A stretch of 7,411 nucleotides of DNA from Chitinophagaceae bacterium UBA3961 (GCA_002385265.1 DGDD01000159.1:1-7411); one strand, 5' to 3'; shown: positions 1 to 7,086, numbered from the stretch's first letter. Numbers and translations: made by a program. Notes: generated from the sequence alone by a model not told the origin.

Positions 1-1113
1 AAGCGCTACTAATTTGTCTAGCTGTTCTTTTGTTGTATGCTTACAAAATGAAAAACGCACGGTTACCTGATTGGGGTTATTGTTGATGGCTCTTATAACA
101 TGTGATCCTTGATCGGCTCCACTAGTACAAGCACTGCCTCCACTGGCGCAAATTCCATTGATATCTAGGTTGAATAACAACATTTCAGATTTTTCTGTTT
201 TGGGGAAACTCACGCTCAATACGGTATACAAACTTCTTCCCAAAGGATCACCGTTGAACGCTACACCGGGAATAGCCGCTGTAAGTTGTTCCATTAAATA
301 GCGCTTTAAGCCATTCATGTGTGCACTGTCTTGCTCGTATCCTGCTGTTGCAATCTCCAACGCTTTTGCGAAGCCTACTATTCCATAAAGGTTCTCCGTT
401 CCGGCGCGCATATTGCGTTCCTGACCTCCACCATTGATATACGGATGAATCTTCACGTTCTCGTTGATGTATAAAATACCTACTCCTTTTGGACCATGAA
501 ATTTATGCCCGGCTCCTGTTACAAAATGTACAGGAGTGTTGCGCAGATCAATGGGGAAATGTCCAACCGTTTGAACAGTATCGGAATGGAAAATAGCATT
601 GTATTTCTTACAAAGCTCCCCTACTGCATGAATATCGAGCATGTTACCAATTTCATTATTAGCATGCATCAAGGTTACCAAGGTTTTCTCCTCTGTAGAC
701 GCAAGTAGTAGTTCTAAGTCCTCCATGTCTACATGCCCGTTAGGCAAAATTTTCACCCAACTTAGGGCCGCTTCGCCTCTTTTGTGCAAAACTTCCACTG
801 TGTGCAAGGTAGCGTGGTGCTCAATGGGCGAACTAATGATATGAGTGCATCCAAGATCACGTACAGCAGCGGTAATAGCTGTATTTGAACTTTCCGTACC
901 ACCGGATGTAAAGAAAATTTCAGCGGGATGGGCCCCTAATATTTTAGCCACCGACTTACGTGCCGTTTCAATTGCCAAACGTGTTTCTCTACCATAAGAA
1001 TAAATAGACGAAGGATTGCCAAATTTTTCTGTTAAGTAGGGCATCATTGTCTCCAGCACTTTGGGATCCAATGGTGTGGTTGCGGCATTGTCAAGATAAA
1101 TTCTTTGCGTCAT
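1..1113 (-). CDS. Cysteine desulfurase, IscS/NifS type (C-terminus beyond left edge)
   Basis: PLP-dependent enzyme that takes sulfur from L-cysteine, leaving alanine and an enzyme persulfide that supplies Fe-S cluster assembly and tRNA or cofactor thiolation in the cytoplasm. I translated 371 residues from the ATG at 1113 to base 1 without a stop. The family is usually about 380-400 residues, so only a short tail is missing. The N-terminus carries the usual YLDNAATTP. The PLP-stacking His is H100 (EHHA). D178 and Q181 (HSDTVQ) match the residues that hold the pyridine ring and O3'. K204 (GHKFHGPKG) is the Schiff-base lysine, RAGTEN at 236-241 is intact, and the catalytic cysteine is C329 in GGSACTSG, on the long loop typical of IscS/NifS rather than SufS. 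Residue 201, usually the Ser that contacts the PLP phosphate, is Ala. It has its own promoter and lies downstream of the glmM terminator. IscS and NifS cannot be separated without the neighbouring genes, so no symbol is given. Confidence 0.95.
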   Translation of the reverse strand, partial: MTQRIYLDNAATTPLDPKVLETMMPYLTEKFGNPSSIYSYGRETRLAIETARKSVAKILGAHPAEIFFTSGGTESSNTAITAAVRDLGCTHIISSPIEHHATLHTVEVLHKRGEAALSWVKILPNGHVDMEDLELLLASTEEKTLVTLMHANNEIGNMLDIHAVGELCKKYNAIFHSDTVQTVGHFPIDLRNTPVHFVTGAGHKFHGPKGVGILYINENVKIHPYINGGGQERNMRAGTENLYGIVGFAKALEIATAGYEQDSAHMNGLKRYLMEQLTAAIPGVAFNGDPLGRSLYTVLSVSFPKTEKSEMLLFNLDINGICASGGSACTSGADQGSHVIRAINNNPNQVTVRFSFCKHTTKEQLDKLVAL

Positions 1114-1135
1114 GTCCGTGGTGTTAATTGAGCGG

Positions 1136-1143
1136 CAAAGGTA
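1136..1143 (-). promoter_or_regulatory. Bacteroidota -7 box of the cysteine desulfurase gene
   Basis: On the minus strand this reads TACCTTTG, an exact match to the Bacteroidota sigma-ABfr -7 consensus TAnnTTTG. It lies 22 nt before the ATG. Transcription would start about 5-7 nt downstream, giving a short leader of about 16 nt. I see no clear TTG/TTTG -33 element at the expected distance, so the call rests on the -7 match and its placement. Confidence 0.6.
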
Positions 1144-1148
1144 CTAAG

Positions 1149-1211
1149 AATTTAGATTAAGAATTGTACAGATAGCTTACATGAAGCAAGCCGCTAATCA
1201 AGATCTAAATT
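1149..1211. repeat. 9-bp inverted repeat upstream of the desulfurase promoter
   Basis: AATTTAGAT at 1149-1157 and its exact reverse complement ATCTAAATT at 1203-1211 are separated by 45 nt. The left arm falls between the -7 box and the -33 position of the desulfurase promoter, and the right arm lies about 60 bp further upstream. It could be a two-site operator or a chance AT-rich repeat; nothing else supports a function. Confidence 0.3.
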
Positions 1212-1290
1212 ACTGATTATCAATTACTCGACACCTTTTGAATGCTACACCGGCTTTCTAAAAATCTTAAAAACATTTCTTATGCCTACC

Positions 1291-1320
1291 AATAAAAAAG
1301 CCCTGCATACGCAGGGCTTT
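1291..1320 (-). terminator. Intrinsic terminator of glmM
   Basis: A perfect 10-bp stem, AAAGCCCTGC (1297-1306) with GCAGGGCTTT (1311-1320), closes a 4-nt loop. On the minus strand it is followed by TTTTTTATT. It starts 37 nt after the glmM stop codon and separates glmM from the desulfurase unit downstream. The A-rich flank on the other side gives no good plus-strand U-tract, so it acts mainly for minus-strand transcripts. Confidence 0.92.
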
Positions 1321-1357
1321 CATCTATCTATTTAAACTAAATAAAGCTGTGGTTCGT

Positions 1358-2737
1358 TTACATAAACTCCCGAATGTCTTGCATCAATCTTAATGCAATA
1401 TTATTCGCCGTTGTTTCAAAACTGCTTTCTGCATAGATACGGATGATGGGCTCTGTATTTGAAGAACGCAAGTGTACCCAATCGGTATCAAATTCAATCT
1501 TTAAACCATCTTCAGTATTGATAGGTTGATTTTTATATTTCACTTTGATCTTCTCGAAAATGGAAGGCAAATCAAACCCCTTCTCCAATTCAATCTTATT
1601 CTTTGAAATGAAATAGTCGGGATACTTTGCACGGAAACTTTTAATGCCATTCTTATGGTAACTCAATGCACTTAAAAATAATCCAATTCCAATCAATGCG
1701 TCTCTTCCATAATGCAAATCCGGTACAATGATTCCTCCATTTCCTTCGCCTCCAATCACCGCATTCAGTTCTTTCATTCTATTCACCACATTCACTTCTC
1801 CTACAGCTGAAGGCGAATAAGTTCCTCCGTATTTCAAGGTCACCTCTTTCAAGGCCTTGGTGCTACTCATGTTGCTTACTGTATTACCAGGGCGCTTCGA
1901 CAAAACATAATCTGCCACTGCAACCAATGTATATTCTTCGCCGAACATAGATCCATCTTCGCAAACAAAACAGAGACGGTCAACATCCGGATCAACTGCA
2001 ATTCCCAAATGTGCTTTGTGGTTTCTAACAGCAGCACTTAATTCAGTTAGATTTTCAGGTAGTGGTTCAGGGTTGTGTGAGAATTTACCGGTCACATCAG
2101 CATTCAGTACCACAACATCTTCTACACCCAATGCCTTCAATAACGGTGGCACATAAATAGCACCGGTAGAATTGATCACATCAACTACTACTTTAAGTCC
2201 TTTTTTACGAATGTTCTCAACATCCACTAAAGGATAATTCAATACCGCATCAATATGTTGCTGCAAGTACCCGTCCTTCTTAGTGTAGGTACCTAATTTG
2301 TCAACTGTTTGAAAACTGAATGCTTCTGCTGCAGCTAAATCAAGAATTTGTTTTCCGATTTCAGCATTGATGAATTCACCTTTCGAATTCAATAACTTTA
2401 ACGCATTCCATTCTTTTGGATTATGACTTGCCGTGATAATGATCCCACCGGCTGCCTTTTCCCATATCACTGCCATTTCAACGGTTGGAGTAGTGCTAAG
2501 ACCTGCATCAATTACATCAATGCCCAAGCCTAGCAAGGTATTCACTACCAGTTCTTGAACCATGGAACCGCTAATACGGCCATCACGTCCAATAACTACA
2601 GTCTTACCTGCACCTGCTTGTAACAACCATGTGCCATACGCTGCTGAAAACTTTACAATGTCGAGAGGGGTTAAATTGTCTCCGGTTGATCCACCGATGG
2701 TACCTCTAATACCTGAAATACTTTTAATTAATGCCAC
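1358..2737 (-). CDS. glmM: Phosphoglucosamine mutase GlmM (GTG start)
   Basis: Cytoplasmic alpha-D-phosphohexomutase converting glucosamine-6-phosphate to glucosamine-1-phosphate, the step before GlmU in UDP-GlcNAc synthesis for peptidoglycan and lipid A. From the GTG at 2737 it has 459 residues, the usual length for Bacteroidota GlmM (about 460). It opens with ALIKSISGIRGTIGG, as its relatives do. S104 in TASHNPKEW is the phosphoserine. D249, D251 and D253 in DPDVDR bind Mg2+. GEGNGG at 330-335 is the sugar-recognition loop, and RSSNTEP at 424-430 is the phosphate-binding loop of the last domain. All four mutase domains are present without a frameshift. The frame is open upstream to a TTG at 2755, but the six extra residues match nothing conserved. 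Phosphomannomutase relatives share these motifs, and the choice of GlmM rests on overall resemblance to Bacteroidota GlmM. Transcription ends at the hairpin at 1291-1320. Confidence 0.88.
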   Translation of the reverse strand: MALIKSISGIRGTIGGSTGDNLTPLDIVKFSAAYGTWLLQAGAGKTVVIGRDGRISGSMVQELVVNTLLGLGIDVIDAGLSTTPTVEMAVIWEKAAGGIIITASHNPKEWNALKLLNSKGEFINAEIGKQILDLAAAEAFSFQTVDKLGTYTKKDGYLQQHIDAVLNYPLVDVENIRKKGLKVVVDVINSTGAIYVPPLLKALGVEDVVVLNADVTGKFSHNPEPLPENLTELSAAVRNHKAHLGIAVDPDVDRLCFVCEDGSMFGEEYTLVAVADYVLSKRPGNTVSNMSSTKALKEVTLKYGGTYSPSAVGEVNVVNRMKELNAVIGGEGNGGIIVPDLHYGRDALIGIGLFLSALSYHKNGIKSFRAKYPDYFISKNKIELEKGFDLPSIFEKIKVKYKNQPINTEDGLKIEFDTDWVHLRSSNTEPIIRIYAESSFETTANNIALRLMQDIREFM

Positions 2738-3040
2738 AGTTCCCAGTTTAAACAAATAAATCTAATACTTACTATTGTGCTACTATCTTTCTCCTTAACC
2801 GGTGATTGGAATTTTACAGGATGGATTCGGTGTAATATTAGCGGAAAAATAGAAAAGAAAAACTGGATTTTCTACTATTTATTGTCCACTACAACCAATT
2901 TGCCAGTTAAATGTTGAAAAGAAAATAGATATTAACATTTCTCTAAAAAATATCCACCAAAACAGTCGTTCGTTTCGCATTTTTTATTTGTAACTCCCAT
3001 TCTTGAACTGATTTAAATCAAATCTTCTGGCTAAGAATAA
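2738..3040. other. AT-rich intergenic region upstream of glmM
   Basis: Non-coding stretch between the glmM start and the sulfatase terminator. The glmM promoter should be here, because the preceding gene ends in a terminator. The best minus-strand candidates are imperfect: TATTTTTC around 2848-2855 and TAGATTTA around 2757-2764, each one base off TAnnTTTG and neither with a clear -33 element. There is also a short AT-rich inverted repeat (TAGAAAA at 2850-2856 with TTTTCTA at 2868-2874). I see no convincing small gene, tRNA or riboswitch. Confidence 0.5.
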
Positions 3041-3073
3041 AAAATGCTCCTCCTTTTCCAGAAGCAGCATTTT
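3035..3073 (-). terminator. Intrinsic terminator of the LTA-synthase-like gene
   Basis: On the minus strand AAAATGCTGCTTCT pairs with AGGAGGAGCATTTT around the 5-nt loop GGAAA (3041-3073). That is 13 pairs with one G-U wobble, plus one internal G-G mismatch. It is followed by a T-rich run (TTTTTTATTC, counting the last stem bases). The stem begins 25 nt after the stop at 3099, the expected place. Confidence 0.8.
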
Positions 3074-3098
3074 CGAATAACAAGTAAGGCTAAACGAT

Positions 3099-5072
3099 TT
3101 ATTTTTTATTATGTGTGAGCAAGTAAGAAGCCGTATTATACAATGAACGAGTGAGCTGTTGTAATTCATTCTTCACGCTGCCATTCAATACCGAGTCGGG
3201 AGCCTTACTATTATCAATAACCGAAACAATTTCCCACTGATTTGTTTTCAATGTTTCGCGATAAAAATAACCATTTCGAACCACGCCTATTTGACGTGTT
3301 TCCGGATTGAAGATAAACGCAAAATCAGCCTTGGCACTGTCTTTCAGGCTTCTACCCAAACCAGTATTACGTACTTTCATTCCGGCCAAATCTGCCACCG
3401 TTGCCATTAAATCAACTTGTGAAGCCATGCGTGCCTCACGCTTCGGCTGAACGAATGCCGGCCCGTAGAAGAGCAAAGGAACGTGTTCAGAAGTGAGGCG
3501 ATGCGTAGTCCAAGATTGTGGCAATAGCTTGCCTACATCACCCGGAATGCCATGATCTCCTACAAACACAAAAATGGTGTTCTTAAAATAAGCCTCTTTT
3601 TGTGCTGCTTGAATAAATTTCTGAAATGTAAAGTCGGTATACCGAAATGCATTGTACTCTTTCAGCTTGTCTTCATAGTTTACTTGATCTTTAAATCCAT
3701 TCGCGTCTAATTCAGCTTCGGAGGGACGATTGCGTTTAAACTCAAGTGTGTCTTCATCTGGGATCGAATAAGGACGATGATTATCGGCTGTTTGAATAAC
3801 TGCAATAAAAGGCTTTTGTTCTTTTGATAAAATGCCATTGGCTTCCAAAAACAAATTCTTATCACTGATACCCCAAACATCTAAACGTGGGCTCTTTAAA
3901 TTCTCTTCCTCATACAAATGAAGTCCTTCAATATTGTTCGACAACACCCCTCTTATATTGGCCCAACTTGGACTGCCACCAATAAAATAATATTTCTCAT
4001 ACCCCTTAAATTGATTCATGATCACATTTTGATTCACGGCTGCCGGATTTCTACTGGCTGTTTGTTGCAATTCCACATCCGGTAGTCCAGTGAGCGTAGC
4101 CCAAACCCCTCTTGCTGTTCCATAAGTTGGCGTGAAGCATCGATCAAAATACCAGCCTTGTTTGCTTAAACTATCGAAAAAAGGAGTAGTGTTCAACGGG
4201 TTTCCAACCATCGAACTTTTATAGGCACTGTAGCTTTCGCAGATCACCACTACAATATTAGGGTGAACCTGTTTTGCGCTATCGGAACCTTGAATCCGTT
4301 CGTATCCGTTTTCCCAATCATAATAAGGCGTCAAAAAAGCTCGGTCTGCAGCCAATGTTTTTTCATCATAATTCACTGACCGAAATTTCAGCGTATTAAA
4401 GAACGACTCAAAAGGGTTCAAAGCTAAATTGGCTTGATAATCGCTCCCCAAACCAAACGCATCGCTCCAGCGCAAGGGGTACTGATTGAGTCGACCAAAA
4501 CTAAAGCCGGCCATTAACAACACCAACATCACCATAGCAACAGGTTTTGCCGATTGTTTGGGGCTATTATAGATTGTTCTGTATCCTTTTCGTAATACCC
4601 AACTCAATGCCCAGGTAGCCACTACCAACACCAAGAGTATGCGAATGATGGGATAGGATTGCCAAACCATGGTTGCAGAAATATTGGCATCTGCAAGGTA
4701 GTTCAACACAGTGGCGTTCATTCGCTGGCTTAAATAAGCATAATGCGCTAGATCCACGAAGTAAAACAACACGAATACAAAGCAGATAAATCCCATTTTC
4801 AAATTCCAGATGCGAAAATGAGTCTTGCTTTTAAAGGGACTAAAAAAAGGAATCGCGCTAAAAACTAGACTTACCAGCCCAATTACGCTTACGGCTCTTA
4901 AATCGAATCTCAATCCTAATACAAAGGATTGCCAAATGGCCGTTCCGGAATTGCCCTGATTATTGAAATAAAGGAAAAAAGCGAGTCGAAGGAGGGTCAT
5001 CCACACTAAAAGAACCAATGCCGTCCAAAGTACCCAGCGAATCATTCTGGGAAGGGGTAATAAAAGCTTCAT
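3099..5072 (-). CDS. LTA-synthase-like membrane sulfatase (phosphoglycerol/phosphoethanolamine transferase family)
   Basis: Membrane-anchored alkaline-phosphatase-superfamily enzyme of the LtaS/MdoB/YejM type. Such proteins move a phosphate-linked head group, such as glycerol phosphate, from a phospholipid to an envelope acceptor; some members have other roles. In 657 residues it has five hydrophobic helices (about 11-36, 58-78, 92-112, 141-160 and 177-194), a linker, then a periplasmic sulfatase domain from about 270 (HPNIVVVICES). By comparison with Staphylococcus LtaS, E279 and D506/H507 (VGDHG) are metal ligands, T319 (YGTARG) is the nucleophile, and H432 (DNHRPY), W370 and R374 may line the substrate site. 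The usual LtaS order is kept, so it is probably active. A diderm should lack classical lipoteichoic acid, so the acceptor is unknown. The ATG at 5072 gives the longest frame. The ATG at 5045 (residue 10) also precedes the first helix and fits better if the -7-like box at 5074-5080 is used. It is divergent from the PAP2 gene and has its own terminator. Confidence 0.88.
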   Translation of the reverse strand: MKLLLPLPRMIRWVLWTALVLLVWMTLLRLAFFLYFNNQGNSGTAIWQSFVLGLRFDLRAVSVIGLVSLVFSAIPFFSPFKSKTHFRIWNLKMGFICFVFVLFYFVDLAHYAYLSQRMNATVLNYLADANISATMVWQSYPIIRILLVLVVATWALSWVLRKGYRTIYNSPKQSAKPVAMVMLVLLMAGFSFGRLNQYPLRWSDAFGLGSDYQANLALNPFESFFNTLKFRSVNYDEKTLAADRAFLTPYYDWENGYERIQGSDSAKQVHPNIVVVICESYSAYKSSMVGNPLNTTPFFDSLSKQGWYFDRCFTPTYGTARGVWATLTGLPDVELQQTASRNPAAVNQNVIMNQFKGYEKYYFIGGSPSWANIRGVLSNNIEGLHLYEEENLKSPRLDVWGISDKNLFLEANGILSKEQKPFIAVIQTADNHRPYSIPDEDTLEFKRNRPSEAELDANGFKDQVNYEDKLKEYNAFRYTDFTFQKFIQAAQKEAYFKNTIFVFVGDHGIPGDVGKLLPQSWTTHRLTSEHVPLLFYGPAFVQPKREARMASQVDLMATVADLAGMKVRNTGLGRSLKDSAKADFAFIFNPETRQIGVVRNGYFYRETLKTNQWEIVSVIDNSKAPDSVLNGSVKNELQQLTRSLYNTASYLLTHNKK

Positions 5073-5073
5073 G

Positions 5074-5080
5074 CAAAATA
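5074..5080 (-). promoter_or_regulatory. Possible -7 box of the sulfatase gene
   Basis: The minus strand reads TATTTTG one base before the ATG at 5072, one T short of TAnnTTTG. If used, transcription would begin inside or just past that ATG, and translation would have to start at the ATG at 5045. A rival one-mismatch box, TAATTTTA, lies at about 5089-5096 and would leave a normal short leader for the 5072 start. No -33 element is clear for either. Confidence 0.3.
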
Positions 5081-5103
5081 AATAATCATAAAATTAAGTA
5101 TAT

Positions 5104-5111
5104 TATTTTTG
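5104..5111 (+). promoter_or_regulatory. Bacteroidota -7 box of the PAP2-CNNM operon
   Basis: TATTTTTG matches TAnnTTTG exactly and lies only 5 nt before the ATG at 5117. With the usual 5-7 nt from box to start site, the transcript would begin at or next to the ATG, so the mRNA is probably leaderless or nearly so. The -33 region, around 5080-5085, has no clear TTG and overlaps the possible sulfatase -7 box. Confidence 0.62.
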
Positions 5112-5116
5112 CAGCT

Positions 5117-5725
5117 ATGGATTTACCTGCGGCACCGCTGCTATTAACTTTTTGGCAACAGATTCAACCCATTGATCAATGGCTGATTGTACACATCAAT
5201 CAGAACTGGAGCAGTTCGTGGCTTGACGCCATTTTGCCCTTTTTTAGAGAACCGCTTTTCTGGGCTCCCATGTATTTGTTCCTGATCGTTTTTGTAGGGA
5301 TGAATAACCCGAAGAAGTGGATCTGGTGGGCATTAGCGCTGGTATTATGCGCAGCAATATCCGATATCATTAGCAGTCAGGTCATCAAACAATTGGTGAT
5401 GCGGGTTCGGCCTTGTCAGGATCCCGATGTATCCATTTTATTGAGATTTTTCATTAAATATTGTCCTCAAAGCTCGAGCTTCACTTCTTCTCACGCCACG
5501 AGTTATTTTGCTCAAGCTTTCTTTCTGCACCAAACACTGAAATACTATTCCAAATGGACCCCACTATTCTTCATTTGGTCGGGTTCAGTAGCCTATACCC
5601 AGGTATATGTTGGGGTTCACTACCCTTTTGATGTGCTTTGCGGTGGCCTTTTGGGCTATTTTATTGGATTATTCATCTCGAAACTCTTCGATAAACAAGT
5701 AGGAAGTCTTAGATTAGTAGCTTAA
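5117..5725 (+). CDS. PAP2-family membrane phosphatase (undecaprenyl-pyrophosphatase or lipid-phosphatase type)
   Basis: Integral membrane phosphatase of 202 residues, likely acting on a lipid phosphate or pyrophosphate at the periplasmic face; PgpB, YbjG and LpxE/F are relatives with different substrates, and I cannot pick one. Motif C1 is K91-x6-R98-P99 (KQLVMRVRP). C2, usually PSGH, is TSSH at 123-126. C3, usually SR-x5-H-x3-D, is T161-Q162-x5-H168-x3-D172, so both catalytic histidines and the Asp stand but the C3 Arg is Gln. As I recall, SFTSSHA and QVYVGVHYP also occur in other Bacteroidota PAP2 proteins. Hydrophobic helices lie near 47-61, 69-90, 149-164 and 172-188. C100 and C116, between C1 and C2, could form a disulfide. 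The frame stays open upstream to 5018, but that would overlap the divergent sulfatase gene and lie before the -7 box, so the ATG at 5117 is chosen. First gene of an operon with the CNNM gene. Confidence 0.88.
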   Translation: MDLPAAPLLLTFWQQIQPIDQWLIVHINQNWSSSWLDAILPFFREPLFWAPMYLFLIVFVGMNNPKKWIWWALALVLCAAISDIISSQVIKQLVMRVRPCQDPDVSILLRFFIKYCPQSSSFTSSHATSYFAQAFFLHQTLKYYSKWTPLFFIWSGSVAYTQVYVGVHYPFDVLCGGLLGYFIGLFISKLFDKQVGSLRLVA

Positions 5726-5738
5726 TACCCATTCATTC

Positions 5739-7034
5739 ATGTTGGAAATTTTTATAATATTTGGTTTGATTTTGCTTAACGGGCTCTTTTCAATGGCCGA
5801 AATTGCCGTGGTCTCGGCCCGAAAGGCCAGACTGGAAGGACAAGCCTCGAGAGGAGACAAGAGAGCCGCAGAAGCGCTCAAATTAGCAGAACATCCGGAT
5901 AAATTTTTGAGCACAGTTCAAATTGGCATTACGCTCATTGGTATTTTAACGGGTATTTTTTCGGGAGAGAATATTAAAACAGATCTCGTTGCCTATTTTA
6001 AATCTTTCCCGGGCGTTGCAGAATATGCCAATGCACTCGCTACCACCATCATTGTTGTATCCATCACCTATTTCTCATTGATTTTTGGAGAACTGGTTCC
6101 GAAACGAATCGGACTCTCCAATCCGGAAGGGATCGCTAAATTCATGGCGGCCCCTATGCGCATCGTGAGTATTGCTACCTATCCATTCATCTGGTTGTTG
6201 AGTAAATCGACCCACCTCATTGTGAGCATCTTTAATTTAAAAGCAAAAGACAATCAGGTAACCGAGGAAGAAATCAAAGCCATCATAAGTGAAGGAACGG
6301 AACAGGGCACTATTGAAGAGGCCGAACAAGAGATCATTGAACGCGTGTTCCATTTGGGAGATCGAAACATTACTTCCTTAATGACGCACCGTAGTGATAT
6401 CATTTGGTTCAATGAAGACGATACAGAAGACAGCATCCGCGAAAAAATTCTCAAAGAACCGCACTCTGCTTATCCTATTTGCGAAGGTGATATCGATAAA
6501 ATTAAAGGCGTGGTTTCGTTGAAAGATCTTTATGTTACCAATGATCTAACAACATTCAAGCAGTACATGAAAACCCCTCTTTTTGTACCTGAAAACATTA
6601 CTGCATATAAACTTCTAGAGAAGTTTAAAGAGAGAAAACTACATGCCTGCTTCATTGTAGACGAATACGGAAGTGTTCAAGGAATGATCACATTGAACGA
6701 TATCTTAGAAGCCATTGTGGGCGATCTACCTCAAATAGATGTGGAGGATTATGAGATTGTGGAGCGAGAAGATGGCTCTTATTTGGTTGATGCACAGATT
6801 CCATTTTACGACTTCTTAAGTCGCTTTGAAAAAACAGAATGGATGCACGAAGGAGAACAAGAATTTGACACCTTGGCCGGTTTTATTCTACATAAACTAG
6901 AACGCATTCCTCATACAGGTGATAAATTTGAATGGCAAGGTTTCAAAATTGAAATCATTGACATGGACGCACAACGGATCGATAAAGTATTGGTGATTCC
7001 TTCCAGTGAGATTATGGAAGCAATGGAAGACTAA
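5739..7034 (+). CDS. CNNM-CBS-CorC_HlyC protein ('hemolysin family', probable divalent-cation transporter)
   Basis: Inner-membrane protein of 431 residues in the CNNM/CorB/TlyC group. Characterised members export or exchange Mg2+ or related cations; the name 'hemolysin' is historical. Domain order is canonical: a CNNM (DUF21) membrane domain at about 1-180, with helices near 1-22, 58-78, 98-120 and 137-160 and conserved FLSTVQIGITL (57-67) and GELVPKR (117-123); a CBS pair at about 205-330 ending in VDEYGSVQGM and LNDILEAIVGDL, where adenine nucleotides bind in relatives; and a CorC_HlyC domain at about 345-422. Length and motifs look complete. It follows the PAP2 stop by 13 bp with no terminator or promoter between, so it is probably co-transcribed. 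No Shine-Dalgarno site precedes the ATG, as is common in this phylum. GldE, the gliding-associated paralogue, has the same architecture, but no gld genes are visible here, so no symbol is given. Confidence 0.93.
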   Translation: MLEIFIIFGLILLNGLFSMAEIAVVSARKARLEGQASRGDKRAAEALKLAEHPDKFLSTVQIGITLIGILTGIFSGENIKTDLVAYFKSFPGVAEYANALATTIIVVSITYFSLIFGELVPKRIGLSNPEGIAKFMAAPMRIVSIATYPFIWLLSKSTHLIVSIFNLKAKDNQVTEEEIKAIISEGTEQGTIEEAEQEIIERVFHLGDRNITSLMTHRSDIIWFNEDDTEDSIREKILKEPHSAYPICEGDIDKIKGVVSLKDLYVTNDLTTFKQYMKTPLFVPENITAYKLLEKFKERKLHACFIVDEYGSVQGMITLNDILEAIVGDLPQIDVEDYEIVEREDGSYLVDAQIPFYDFLSRFEKTEWMHEGEQEFDTLAGFILHKLERIPHTGDKFEWQGFKIEIIDMDAQRIDKVLVIPSSEIMEAMED

Positions 7035-7086
7035 GTATTAATTAGTTGATTAGTCGTTCGATAGATACGAATGATCTATGTTTCGA
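7035..7086. other. Convergent intergenic spacer with a weak hairpin
   Basis: Fifty-two bases between the converging ends of the CNNM gene and the right-edge gene. A 6-bp stem, ATAGAT (7061-7066) with ATCTAT (7074-7079), could form, and CGTTCG (7055-7060) with CGAATG (7068-7073) competes with it. Neither is GC-rich or followed by a real U-tract, so a terminator is only possible. The spacer is too short to hold another gene. Confidence 0.25.

Noticed and set aside
496..844. Two short plus-strand open frames
   Set aside because: They lie wholly antisense inside the cysteine desulfurase, whose motifs are intact, and their products look like nothing known.
2850..2874. AT-rich inverted repeat TAGAAAA/TTTTCTA in the gap upstream of glmM
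   Set aside because: Seven A-T-rich pairs with an 11-nt loop are expected by chance in such sequence; no U-tract and no conserved context.
2984..3169. Short minus-strand frame over the sulfatase 3' end and its terminator
   Set aside because: It runs through the stem-loop at 3041-3073 and overlaps the sulfatase in another frame; no start signal or protein-like composition.
5018..5116. N-terminal extension of the PAP2 gene from an ATG at 5018
   Set aside because: It would overlap the start of the divergent sulfatase gene, precede the consensus -7 box at 5104-5111, and add polar residues with no family match; the ATG at 5117 fits better.
5714..5914. Minus-strand open frame at the PAP2-CNNM junction
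   Set aside because: It is antisense to the conserved start of the CNNM gene and shows no recognisable protein features.
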